Shown piece after piece: positions 43,401-50,942 of a stretch of DNA of 64,000 nt. The DNA lies in assembly GCF_030814715.1 (NCBI RefSeq), contig NZ_JAUSVO010000002.1, positions 186,001 to 250,000 on the forward strand, given 5' to 3'. The translations under genes and the position numbers were made by a program. The notes under the pieces are model-generated. The model ran no database searches, was not told the DNA's origin, and worked only from the letters and a program-made list of their open reading frames with translations. Position 1 is the first letter of the stretch, and every line of letters begins with the position of its first letter. The stretch is from Kaistia dalseonensis (GTDB taxonomy: Bacteria; Pseudomonadota; Alphaproteobacteria; Rhizobiales; Kaistiaceae).

Positions 43401-43934
43401 TCAGCCAGCGGAAAGTCCGTGATAGCGACGGGCGAAATAGACGAGCCCATCGCGAGCATGATCGATTTCAATCGAAAGGACGTTGCAGAACAGGACATCA
43501 TGCGTGCCGCTCTCGACCACCTTGGTGACGCGGCAATCAAACGCCACGACCGATCCGTCGAGCACCGGCGCGCCGGTCTCGCGCGTGCTCCAGCCGGCGG
43601 AAGCGAAGCGCTCCGCCATCGGCGTCTTGCCGCCGAACAAGCGCGAAATCGCCTCGTGATCGCGCGCGAGCGTATTCACGCAGAGCACGCCGTTGCGCTT
43701 GAACGTGTCGTAGACGGAGGCCTGACGGTTCAGGCAGACGAGCAGCGTCGGCGGCGTATCGCTCACGCTGCAGACGGCCGATGCGGTGAAACCGGCGCGT
43801 CCCGCCGGCCCGTCCGTCGTCACGATGTTCACGGCCGCACCGAGGCGCGCCATGCCCTCGCGAAACAGCAACCGTACATCCGGAATCGACGCCGAAGGCG
43901 CAGGCGGTGTCGTGGTGACCGTTTCGACCTGCAT
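43401..43934 (-). CDS. rutF: RutF-type NADH:FMN reductase
   Basis: A 177-residue flavin reductase-like protein closely resembling Rut[43 protein letters not shown] (about 26-67), then [26 protein letters not shown] and [17 protein letters not shown]. It reduces FMN with NADH for RutA. The ATG at 43934 begins MQVETVTTT; an upstream in-frame start reaches into the promoter element. It is the first gene of the minus-strand operon with rutA, amidase 3, cobW, hydantoinase, amidase 2 and the small ORF. Confidence 0.93.
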   Translation of the reverse strand: MQVETVTTTPPAPSASIPDVRLLFREGMARLGAAVNIVTTDGPAGRAGFTASAVCSVSDTPPTLLVCLNRQASVYDTFKRNGVLCVNTLARDHEAISRLFGGKTPMAERFASAGWSTRETGAPVLDGSVVAFDCRVTKVVESGTHDVLFCNVLSIEIDHARDGLVYFARRYHGLSAG

Positions 43935-44014
43935 GCTCGTGGTCCTTTCTTCAGCGAGTGCCGTCTGGAACTCCGCGAGGCTCCAACGGCAGATCCGCGT
44001 CAATGCTCTATTGG

Positions 44015-44028
44015 TATGTCCGTACACA
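44015..44028. promoter_or_regulatory. UTRA-GntR operator-like element upstream of rutF
   Basis: TATGTCCGTACACA fits TWTGTYCGKACAWA at all but one position. It lies 80 bases upstream of the rutF start. Confidence 0.5.
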
Positions 44029-44261
44029 TACATCGATATTGCGATGCACTCATGCCTATATTGGCAGCACGGATGGTCGGATTATTTGCAGGTGCACCCA
44101 GAATTGGTGGAGCGGAAGCTCTGTGAGCTTTCGGCAAAAATGCCAACACGGCTGTCAACCGCGATCGCCGTGACCGCACAAGGAGGTGCCCTGTCCGACC
44201 TAACAGCACAAAATTCGGGCCAAGCCGGATTTGCCGCTCAAGCAGCGGTCGATTATTGTCA

Positions 44262-44275
44262 CTTGTCCGTACATT
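44262..44275. promoter_or_regulatory. UTRA-GntR operator-like element upstream of the second flavin reductase
   Basis: CTTGTCCGTACATT shares TTGTCCGTACA with the element at 44015, and matches the consensus core TGTCCGTACA. It lies about 130 bases before the reductase ATG. Confidence 0.5.
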
Positions 44276-44279
44276 AATA

Positions 44280-44291
44280 TGATCTAGATCA
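44280..44291. promoter_or_regulatory. FNR/FixK-like palindrome
   Basis: TGATCTAGATCA is a perfect 12-base palindrome with half-sites TGAT/ATCA spaced by four bases, as in FNR/FixK boxes (TTGAT-N4-ATCAA), though the outer bases differ. An oxygen-responsive input would suit an O2-dependent enzyme system; it is only a candidate. Confidence 0.35.
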
Positions 44292-44403
44292 GATGCCGTG
44301 TGGCCGGTCCGCAGTGTCGTGCGGGGGCCAACACCTGTCTCGCTCTTGCCTGGACCGCCAGACCGCGACGTTGCCTCAGCCGTTCCCGAAATGGAGAAAT
44401 CCG

Positions 44404-44922
44404 ATGACCGATGCGTCCGCCCCTGCCGTGATCGACATGAAGACTTTCTGGCGCACGCTCGGACAGAGGGCGACGGGCATGACGATCGTTACCGCCGACA
44501 GCGATGACGGCCCGACCGGCTTCCTGGGGCTCTCGGCCGCCCATGTCACCGCCGACCCCGCGACGATGCTGGTCTCGATCGACCGCAAGACCCACGCGCT
44601 TGCCGGCGTGCTCTCGCGCCGTCATTTCGCAATCAACTATCTACCGGCTGAAGCCGGCCCGATCGCCGATATCTTCGGCGGCAAGACGGGCATTTCCGGC
44701 GCCGCGCGCTTTGCGGATGGCGAATGGACGACGCTCGCCAGCGGCGCACCGATCCTAAAGTCGGCACTCGGCGCCTTCGATTGCGCCGTCGAAGACGTGA
44801 TCGAGCGTGGCAACATCGTCATCGTGATCGGCAGCGTGCTCGCGGCGCATTCAAGCGCCGAAGGTGAACCGCTGATCTTCTTCCACGGCAAGAGCTGGCG
44901 CGGCGTCGGCACGCCGGCCTGA
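44404..44922 (+). CDS. Flavin reductase family protein (second RutF-like)
   Basis: A 172-residue flavin reductase-like protein: FWRTLGQRATGMTIVTADSDDGPTGFLGLSAAHVTADPATMLVSID (about 15-60), GGKTGISGAARFADGEW near 95-111 and a C-terminal HGKSWRG. It has the same FMN-reductase fold as RutF but is divergent. It probably supplies FMNH2 to a flavin monooxygenase. ATG 44404 has GGAG seven bases upstream; an earlier in-frame start would overlap the palindromic region. Confidence 0.85.
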   Translation: MTDASAPAVIDMKTFWRTLGQRATGMTIVTADSDDGPTGFLGLSAAHVTADPATMLVSIDRKTHALAGVLSRRHFAINYLPAEAGPIADIFGGKTGISGAARFADGEWTTLASGAPILKSALGAFDCAVEDVIERGNIVIVIGSVLAAHSSAEGEPLIFFHGKSWRGVGTPA

Positions 44923-45059
44923 TGGCAGAGGCAACGTTCCCGCGCTGTCAGCACCACCTGCTCTCGCTGCCATCCAGAGCCAGCTGGCCGAGAACCGTGT
45001 GCCGCGACCTCGACAAAGGTTGGCGACGACCTCGTCGAGCCGCTGGTGTTTGCCGCGTC
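44923..45059. other. Short convergent intergenic region
   Basis: 137 bases between the flavin reductase and the convergent araC-like gene. No gene or strong hairpin seen. Confidence 0.4.
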
Positions 45060-45905
45060 CTACCAGCCCTTGTCCGCCCGAAACCGGCTCGGGCTGCTGC
45101 CGATGAGGCGGCGGAAATCACGGCTGAAATGGTAGGGGTCCGTGTAGCCGCAGCGCCGTCCGACTTCTGCCACACTCAGTGAGCGGTCTGCCAGCAGCCG
45201 GCACGCGCGACTGATGCGCTCGTGCCTCAGCCAGGTGATCGGCGAACTGCCGAAGTGCTGCTTGAACAGCCGGTGATATTGCGAGGGACTGAGGGTTGCC
45301 AGCCGCGCCATGTCGGCAATAGTCCATGGCCAGTCTATGTCGGCCCGGATCCGCTCCAGAGCGCTGCCAAGACGACCGCCGAATTGCTCGGTGCCGAACA
45401 GCCCCTGTCGGCGGGCCCTCCGTCCGAGCGCCTCGGCAATGATGTCGCCGACCGCCGCGCTGATCACCGCCGGTGATATCGGACCCGAGAGCCGGAGCGC
45501 GTGGATGCCGCGTTCGAACATGGCGACGACCTCCGGCTCCAATGCACCGATGAAAACAGGCTCCTCGGCCGCCCGTGCCATCTGATAGGCCGCATCGAGC
45601 CCGGGGCCTGCTCCGACGCCCATCCACAGATAGCTCCAGCCGGCGGCGCCCGGCGCGCATCCATGCGCATAGCGGATCGATGTGTTGAGCCAGACCATGT
45701 CGCCGGGCTCAGCCAGGCGCACCGCGTCGCCGACCTCCACCTGCCCGCGCCCCTCCATCGAAAGTATGAAGGCGTGCTCATGAAAACGCGTCGTGATCGG
45801 CGCCGCGCCCGGCGCGGCAGTGCGCTGCCCGCCTCCGACCACCTGATAGGCGACGGCAGCATCCAGCGGATGCGGTGCGCGCAGACAAAGCCGTTCTTCC
45901 AGCAT
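45060..45905 (-). CDS. AraC family transcriptional regulator
   Basis: A 281-residue regulator with an N-terminal cupin-like ligand domain (about residues 15-110: FHEHAFILSMEGRGQVEVGD) and a C-terminal double helix-turn-helix (about 185-281: WTIADMARLATLSPSQYHRLFKQHFGSSPITWLRHERISRACRLL...GYTDPYHFSRDFRRLIGSSPSRFR). It is divergent from the P450 gene and probably controls that operon. A perfect inverted repeat GACAAAAC/GTTTTGTC lies in the leader right before its ATG, suggesting autoregulation. Confidence 0.88.
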   Translation of the reverse strand: MLEERLCLRAPHPLDAAVAYQVVGGGQRTAAPGAAPITTRFHEHAFILSMEGRGQVEVGDAVRLAEPGDMVWLNTSIRYAHGCAPGAAGWSYLWMGVGAGPGLDAAYQMARAAEEPVFIGALEPEVVAMFERGIHALRLSGPISPAVISAAVGDIIAEALGRRARRQGLFGTEQFGGRLGSALERIRADIDWPWTIADMARLATLSPSQYHRLFKQHFGSSPITWLRHERISRACRLLADRSLSVAEVGRRCGYTDPYHFSRDFRRLIGSSPSRFRADKGW

Positions 45906-45910
45906 CTCGC

Positions 45911-45939
45911 GACAAAACCATGACGATGCGAGTTTTGTC
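45911..45939. promoter_or_regulatory. Inverted repeat GACAAAAC-N13-GTTTTGTC, candidate AraC operator
   Basis: Perfect 8-base arms at 45911-45918 and 45932-45939, centres 21 bases apart (two helical turns), located between the divergent araC and P450 genes and ending 5 bases from the araC start codon, so protein binding would also block araC translation or transcription initiation. Confidence 0.5.
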
Positions 45940-46020
45940 CATCTCGATAACAGCGCCGTGCATTTTCTTTGGCTCGCCGGGGCCTAGAGTTCGGGTCAAC
46001 CACTTCAAGGATCCCGCGTG

Positions 46021-47256
46021 ATGACGGCTCCAACCACACCTTTCCGCTTCGATCCCCTTTCGGAGGAATTCGCGGCGGACCCCTATGCCGTCTATGCCCG
46101 GATGCGGGCGTTTCCGGGCCTGTTCCCGTTCCCCGAGCTGGACATGCTGCTCGTCACACGGCAGCGCGACGTGGCGGCCATCGTCGCCGACAAGCGCCTG
46201 CCGCGCATGCCCCTGGGCATTCTCGACGATACCGAACTTGATCGTCGCCAGCGCCAGGACAACTTCCACGACATGCCCAACCATGCGCGGTTTGTTCAGT
46301 TCTCGATGCTGAACAGCGACGGCGAGGTCCACGACCGCCTGCGTCGGCAGGTCTATCGCATGTTCACGCCGGCGCTGATCGCCGGGCAGCGCGCGGCGAT
46401 CGAGGACTATGTCACCCGGCTGGTTTCAGGGCTCGTCGGCGCGGGCGAGGTCGATTTCGTCGCCGAACTGGCGGTCCATGTGCCGGGGCATGTGATCGGT
46501 CATCTGCTCGGCGTGCCCGAAGCCGATTGCCCTATGTTGCGCCGTTGGTCGGAGAATATCGTCCAGTATTTCGACGTCGATCGGTCCGAGGCGCGCAAGG
46601 CTCTGGCCGAGTCGACGGCGGCCGAGTTCGCTTCCTATCTGCGCGAACTCAAGGCAGAGCGCCTTCGCGCACCCAAGGACGATCTGGTCACGCGTCTTGT
46701 CGAGGCGGAACGGTCCGGCGCGATGAGCGAGGATGAGTTCATTTCAACCGCCATGCTCATTCTGATGGCCGGGCACGGATCGACCATCGACGTGCTGGGC
46801 AGCGGCATGCATGCGCTGCTGCGCTTCCCCGACGAGATGCAGCGGCTCAAATTGGACCCCTCGCTGATGGCCACGGCGGTGCAGGAGATGTTCCGCTTCG
46901 AATCCCCGCTCCCCTTCTTCGATCGCTACGCCGCTGAGGAGGTCGAAATCGGCGGCACGGTCTATCCGCGCGGCACCCGTTTCGGCCTGCTCTATGGCGC
47001 TGCCAATCGGGACCCGGAGCAGTTCGACGAGCCGGACAGCTTCGATGTCGGCCGAACGCCCAATCGCCACCTCGCTTTCGGCGGCGGAGCCCATTTCTGC
47101 CTCGGCAATCACCTCGCACGGCTCGACATGGACGTGATCTTCACCACCCTGTTCGAGACCTTCCGCTCCATCGAACTGGCTGAAACGCCGGAATACAAGC
47201 GCAGTCTCTCCGTGCGCGGTCCCAGGGCGCTGCGCCTCAAGCTGGAGGCAGCCTGA
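46021..47256 (+). CDS. Cytochrome P450
   Basis: A 411-residue soluble bacterial P450. Landmarks are the ExxR of the K-helix in VQEMFRFESPLPFF, the heme-binding FGGGAHFCLGNHLAR with Cys360, and the I-helix AGHGSTID (250-257). In most P450s the I-helix carries an acid-alcohol pair (AGxET or AGxDT); here residue 253 is Gly and 254 Ser, so the proton relay is unusual. Electron supply is probably the ferredoxin encoded next; no ferredoxin reductase is nearby. ATG 46021 is preferred to the adjacent GTG at 46018. Confidence 0.92.
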   Translation: MTAPTTPFRFDPLSEEFAADPYAVYARMRAFPGLFPFPELDMLLVTRQRDVAAIVADKRLPRMPLGILDDTELDRRQRQDNFHDMPNHARFVQFSMLNSDGEVHDRLRRQVYRMFTPALIAGQRAAIEDYVTRLVSGLVGAGEVDFVAELAVHVPGHVIGHLLGVPEADCPMLRRWSENIVQYFDVDRSEARKALAESTAAEFASYLRELKAERLRAPKDDLVTRLVEAERSGAMSEDEFISTAMLILMAGHGSTIDVLGSGMHALLRFPDEMQRLKLDPSLMATAVQEMFRFESPLPFFDRYAAEEVEIGGTVYPRGTRFGLLYGAANRDPEQFDEPDSFDVGRTPNRHLAFGGGAHFCLGNHLARLDMDVIFTTLFETFRSIELAETPEYKRSLSVRGPRALRLKLEAA

Positions 47257-47576
47257 TGCCGCGCGTCACATTCATTGCGGCCGACGGAACGGTCACCGAG
47301 GCCGAGGGTGATATCGGCCAGTCCGTCATGTCCATTGCGGTCAATGCCGGCATCGAGGTGATCCTCGCCGAATGCGGCGGCGCCTGCGCCTGCGGCACCT
47401 GCCACTGCTACGTCGATGCCGACTGGGTCGAACGCCTTGCTCCACCCTCCGAGAGCGAAGCGGCGATGATCGAGTGCGTCATCGCGCCCAAGCCGGAAAG
47501 CCGGCTCACCTGCCAGTTGAGGCTCAGCAGCGAACTCGATGGTCTCGTGCTCCATCTCCCGGCAGCGCAGTATTGA
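47256..47576 (+). CDS. [2Fe-2S] ferredoxin (adrenodoxin/putidaredoxin type)
   Basis: A 106-residue ferredoxin with the cluster cysteines in CGGACACGTCHCY (Cys39, Cys45, Cys48) and a fourth in SRLTCQLRL (Cys86). It overlaps the P450 stop by one base, so it is the dedicated electron donor. It would receive electrons from a reductase encoded elsewhere. Confidence 0.92.
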   Translation: MPRVTFIAADGTVTEAEGDIGQSVMSIAVNAGIEVILAECGGACACGTCHCYVDADWVERLAPPSESEAAMIECVIAPKPESRLTCQLRLSSELDGLVLHLPAAQY

Positions 47577-47583
47577 GGCCCCG

Positions 47584-48423
47584 ATGCACAGGCTGATCGT
47601 GCTGCAATCACTCTGGACCTTCGAGGATCTCGCCGAGCAGCCCTGTGCCGCAACGCTGGAAGCGCGGCTGGATCTCATCAAGACATCCGGCTTCGATGGA
47701 GCCGGCACGCTTTGGCTCGAACGCGGCCAGGCCGAGATGGCGGCACGTCTCGCCAGCGAGCGCGGATTGCTGCTCGAAGGCCTCGCCCTGCCCGATAGCG
47801 TCGACGCCCTCAAGCCCGCGCTCGAATGGGGCACCGCCTTCGGGCTGCATCATCTCAACGTGCAGCCCGATATCCGCACGGCCAGTGTCAGCGAGGGCGC
47901 GGCCGTCCTGGAAGGCTGGCAACGGCTCGCCGAGCAGGTCGACTTTCCGGTCTATATCGAGACGCATCGCGGCCGGCTCACCAACGACCTGCTCTTCACG
48001 CTCGAACTGCTCAAGGCCTGCCCCTGGCTGAAGCTCACCGCCGACCTCTCGCACTATGTCGTGGGCGGCGAGATCATGCTGCCGGTCGCCGAGGAGACGG
48101 ACCGTCGCATCACGCGGGTCCTTGAAAACGCCGCTGCATTCCATGGCCGCATCGCCACGAGCGAGCAGATCCAGGCCGAGATCGGCTTTGTCCAGCATGC
48201 CCCCTGGATCGAGCAGTTCGCGCGCTGGTGGCAGCGCGGTTTCGAGATCTGGCGGGCCAAGGCGCCAGCCGGAGCGTCGCTCAGCTTCCTCTGCGAACTG
48301 GGCGCACGGCCCTACGCCATTACCGGACCCGACGGTCGCGACCTCTCCGATCGCTGGGCCGATTCCCTCGTCCTCAAAGATCTCGCGCGCCGTATATGGT
48401 CCGTGAGCGGACCGACAGCATGA
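47584..48423 (+). CDS. Xylose isomerase-like TIM-barrel protein (sugar phosphate isomerase/epimerase family)
   Basis: A 279-residue AP endonuclease 2/xylose isomerase-like TIM barrel. Likely metal ligands are Glu in VYIETHRGRL, Asp in LTADLSHYVV and Glu in SFLCELGARPY. Members epimerise or isomerise ketoses and related metabolites. The ATG at 47584 begins 7 bases after the ferredoxin stop. As the third gene of the P450 operon it could rearrange the sugar released by the nucleoside hydrolase, or a purine-derived intermediate; that is inference. Confidence 0.74.
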   Translation: MHRLIVLQSLWTFEDLAEQPCAATLEARLDLIKTSGFDGAGTLWLERGQAEMAARLASERGLLLEGLALPDSVDALKPALEWGTAFGLHHLNVQPDIRTASVSEGAAVLEGWQRLAEQVDFPVYIETHRGRLTNDLLFTLELLKACPWLKLTADLSHYVVGGEIMLPVAEETDRRITRVLENAAAFHGRIATSEQIQAEIGFVQHAPWIEQFARWWQRGFEIWRAKAPAGASLSFLCELGARPYAITGPDGRDLSDRWADSLVLKDLARRIWSVSGPTA

Positions 48424-49793
48424 CCACGACGCTCCTGCACGCGGACCACGTCCTCACCCTTGATATCGACAACCGTGTGATCGCCGACGGCGCTGTGGTG
48501 GTCCAGGACGATCGGATCGCAGCGGTCGGCCCTGCCGCGGACTTGCGTATGCGCTATCCCGGCGTGCCGGTTCGTCGCCTTTCGAACCGTCTGCTGATGC
48601 CGGGCCTGGTCAATGCGCACCTCCATTCTGGCCTGCTGCGCGGCACGGCAGAAGGCCTGCCGGTCTGGGACTGGCTGCGCATGTTCATCGATCCGATGCA
48701 CAGGGTTCTCAGTCCTGAGGATGCCGAGGCGGCAAGCTTTCTCTGCTACGCCGAGGCAGTGCTGTCCGGGACGACCACCGTGGTCGACATGTGGCGCTAC
48801 ATGGATGGCAGCGCCCATGCCGCGCAGCAGATCGGCAATCGCACCGTCATGGTGCCCTATGTCGGCGAGCATCCCGACTACGACTATTTCGACCATCTCG
48901 ACGATACCGAGCGCCTGCTCGAGAACTGGCACGGCGGAGCCGATGGGCGGGTCGAGGTCTGGGTCGGGCTGGAGCACGCCTTCTACGCCACCGAGCCGGC
49001 GCATGCGCGGGCGATCGCGCTGGCGCGGAAGTTCGGCACCGGCTTTCACACCCATTCGAACGAGGCCGAGGTGGAGCTCCGCGAGATGCACCGCCGCTAT
49101 GGCTGCCGCTCTATCCCCGCGCTCGAGAAGCTGGGCCTGCTCGATGCGCCGCGCACCCTGCTCGCCCATTGCGTCTGGCTGGATGACGCCGAGATCGAGC
49201 TGATGGCCAGGCGCGGGATCGCGGTCGCGCACAATCCGGCCAGCAATATGAAGCTCGCCAGCGGCGCCGCGCCAGTCGAGAAGCTCCGCCGCGCCGGGGT
49301 CGCCGTCGGGATCGGCACCGATGGCGAGAAGGAAAACAACAATCTCGACATGTTCGAGGAGATGAAGTTCACCTCGCTGCTCGCCAAATTCGCCAGCCTC
49401 GATGCGGCCGCGATGCCGGCCTGGGATGTGCTGCGCATGGCCACGATCGAGGGCGCCCGCGCCATCGGCAAGAGCCACGAGATCGGCTCGCTCGAAGCCG
49501 GCAAGAAGGCCGACCTGATCGCCGTTCGCACCAATACGCCCCGACTGACGCCGCTCATCGGCGGCAGCAACGGGAACCTGCACCACAATCTGGTCCATGC
49601 CGTGCGCGGCGGCGATGTCGACCTCACCATGATCGACGGACGCATCGTGGTCGAGGATGGCGCGCTCAAGACGGCCGACATGGCCGAGCTGATCCAGCGG
49701 GTCAACGCGGTCGTGCCCGGTCTCTTCGCCCGACGCGCAGCATGGCTGGCCGGGCATGCCGACGGCGCAACGAGTCCAATCAGTCGAACCTGA
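48420..49793 (+). CDS. ATZ/TRZ family amidohydrolase (nucleobase-type deaminase)
   Basis: A 457-residue cytosine-deaminase-like amidohydrolase. Metal and catalytic residues appear in GLVNAHLHSGLLRG (about 63-76), FHTHSNEAEVEL near 205-216, LLAHCVWLDD near 240-249 and GIGTDGEKENNNLDMFEEMK near 298-317. These enzymes hydrolytically deaminate purine, pyrimidine or triazine rings (guanine/8-oxoguanine/SAH deaminases). The start overlaps the upstream isomerase (ATGA). The best reading is deamination of an aminopurine-type intermediate. Confidence 0.88.
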   Translation: MTTTLLHADHVLTLDIDNRVIADGAVVVQDDRIAAVGPAADLRMRYPGVPVRRLSNRLLMPGLVNAHLHSGLLRGTAEGLPVWDWLRMFIDPMHRVLSPEDAEAASFLCYAEAVLSGTTTVVDMWRYMDGSAHAAQQIGNRTVMVPYVGEHPDYDYFDHLDDTERLLENWHGGADGRVEVWVGLEHAFYATEPAHARAIALARKFGTGFHTHSNEAEVELREMHRRYGCRSIPALEKLGLLDAPRTLLAHCVWLDDAEIELMARRGIAVAHNPASNMKLASGAAPVEKLRRAGVAVGIGTDGEKENNNLDMFEEMKFTSLLAKFASLDAAAMPAWDVLRMATIEGARAIGKSHEIGSLEAGKKADLIAVRTNTPRLTPLIGGSNGNLHHNLVHAVRGGDVDLTMIDGRIVVEDGALKTADMAELIQRVNAVVPGLFARRAAWLAGHADGATSPISRT

Positions 49794-49832
49794 CCAAAAA
49801 GAACCTTCCAGGGACTACAGGAGCAAGACCAG

Positions 49833-50939
49833 ATGCCTCACCTGACCAGACGCCGATTCAATACCCTTCTTGTCGCCGGTGCCGCGATCGCTGCCGTAGG
49901 CGTGCCGGCCGCCCATGCCAGCGAGCCCAAGAAGATCGTGTTCCTCGTGAACGGCAATCTCGGCGACAAGTCCTATTTCGATCTCGGCGCGCTGGGCATG
50001 AACCAGATCAAGGCCAAATATGGCGATGCCGTCGAGACCAAGGTCATCGAAATGGGCACCGACCAGACGAAGTGGCTCGCCACCTTCCAGGATGCCTCGG
50101 AAGGCGACTGGGACGTCATCGTCGGCTGCACCTTCGAGATTTCCGACATCATGGTCGAGATCGCGCCGCAATATCCCGACAAGACCTACATCCTGATCGA
50201 CGGCGTGGTTCCGTTCGATGAAGGCAAGTTCGGCAATGTCTATTCGGTGACCTTCAAGCAGAATGAAGGCTCCTACCTCGCCGGCATTCTGGCGGCCGGG
50301 CTGATCGCAGACGGGACGATCCCGGCCGATTGGGGCAAATCCATCGGCTTCCTCGGTGGCATGGATATTCCGGTCATCAACGATTTCCTCGTCGGCTATA
50401 TCGAAGGCGCACGTTCGGTCACCCCCGACATCAAGGTCGCGATCGCCTATGCCGGCTCATTCAACGATGCCGCCAAGGGCAAGGAGTTGGCCCTCGCCCA
50501 GTATCGTGGCGGCACCGCGATCGGCTTCAACGTCGCCGGCCTCACCGGCCTCGGCCAGCTGGCCGCCGCCAAGGAAGCCGGGCGCCTCGCGCTTGGGGTC
50601 AACTCCGACCAGGAGGCGATCTTCAAGGACTCCGATCCCGAGATGGCGTCGAAGGTCGCGAGCTCCATGCTCAAGAAGGTCGACGTGACGCTGCTGCGCG
50701 CCTTCGATCTCTACATCGCCGGCACGCTGCCCGTGGGCCAGACGGAGTCGATCGGCCTCAAGGAGGATGCCGTTGGCCTCGTCGAGACCGGCAACATGGC
50801 GACACTCGCCAAGGACCCGCTCAAGGCCCGGATCGCGGCAGCCAAGGCGGGCATCGTCGACGGCTCGATCACGGTTTCGTCGGGCTTCGTCGTCAGCCAG
50901 GCCGATCTGAACACCCTGCGCGACAGCGTGCGTCCCTGA
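49833..50939 (+). CDS. BMP family ABC transporter substrate-binding protein (nucleoside importer)
   Basis: A 368-residue BMP/PnrA-type binding lipoprotein-fold protein. The N-terminus LTRRRFNTLLVAGAAIAAVG suggests a twin-arginine signal; no lipobox cysteine is present. The mature part contains GNLGDKSYFDLGALG (about 40-54) and VTFKQNEGSYLAGILAAGL near 140, typical of nucleoside-binding BMP proteins. It has AGGAG nine bases upstream and is 39 bases after the amidohydrolase. Nucleoside as ligand is supported by the nucleoside hydrolase at the end of the operon. Confidence 0.86.
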   Translation: MPHLTRRRFNTLLVAGAAIAAVGVPAAHASEPKKIVFLVNGNLGDKSYFDLGALGMNQIKAKYGDAVETKVIEMGTDQTKWLATFQDASEGDWDVIVGCTFEISDIMVEIAPQYPDKTYILIDGVVPFDEGKFGNVYSVTFKQNEGSYLAGILAAGLIADGTIPADWGKSIGFLGGMDIPVINDFLVGYIEGARSVTPDIKVAIAYAGSFNDAAKGKELALAQYRGGTAIGFNVAGLTGLGQLAAAKEAGRLALGVNSDQEAIFKDSDPEMASKVASSMLKKVDVTLLRAFDLYIAGTLPVGQTESIGLKEDAVGLVETGNMATLAKDPLKARIAAAKAGIVDGSITVSSGFVVSQADLNTLRDSVRP

Positions 50940-50942
50940 TCG

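Larger units (their letters stand above)
43935..44403. other. Divergent promoter region between rutF and a second flavin reductase
   Basis: 469 bases with no convincing gene. It has operator-like elements at 44015-44028 and 44262-44275 and a 12-base palindrome TGATCTAGATCA at 44280-44291. A long AT-rich block (44000-44100, 44255-44285) contrasts with the surrounding GC-rich genes. Confidence 0.6.

Noticed and set aside
44036-44277. Open frame between rutF and the second flavin reductase
   Set aside because: Translation has no motif and the region holds promoter elements and an AT-rich block.
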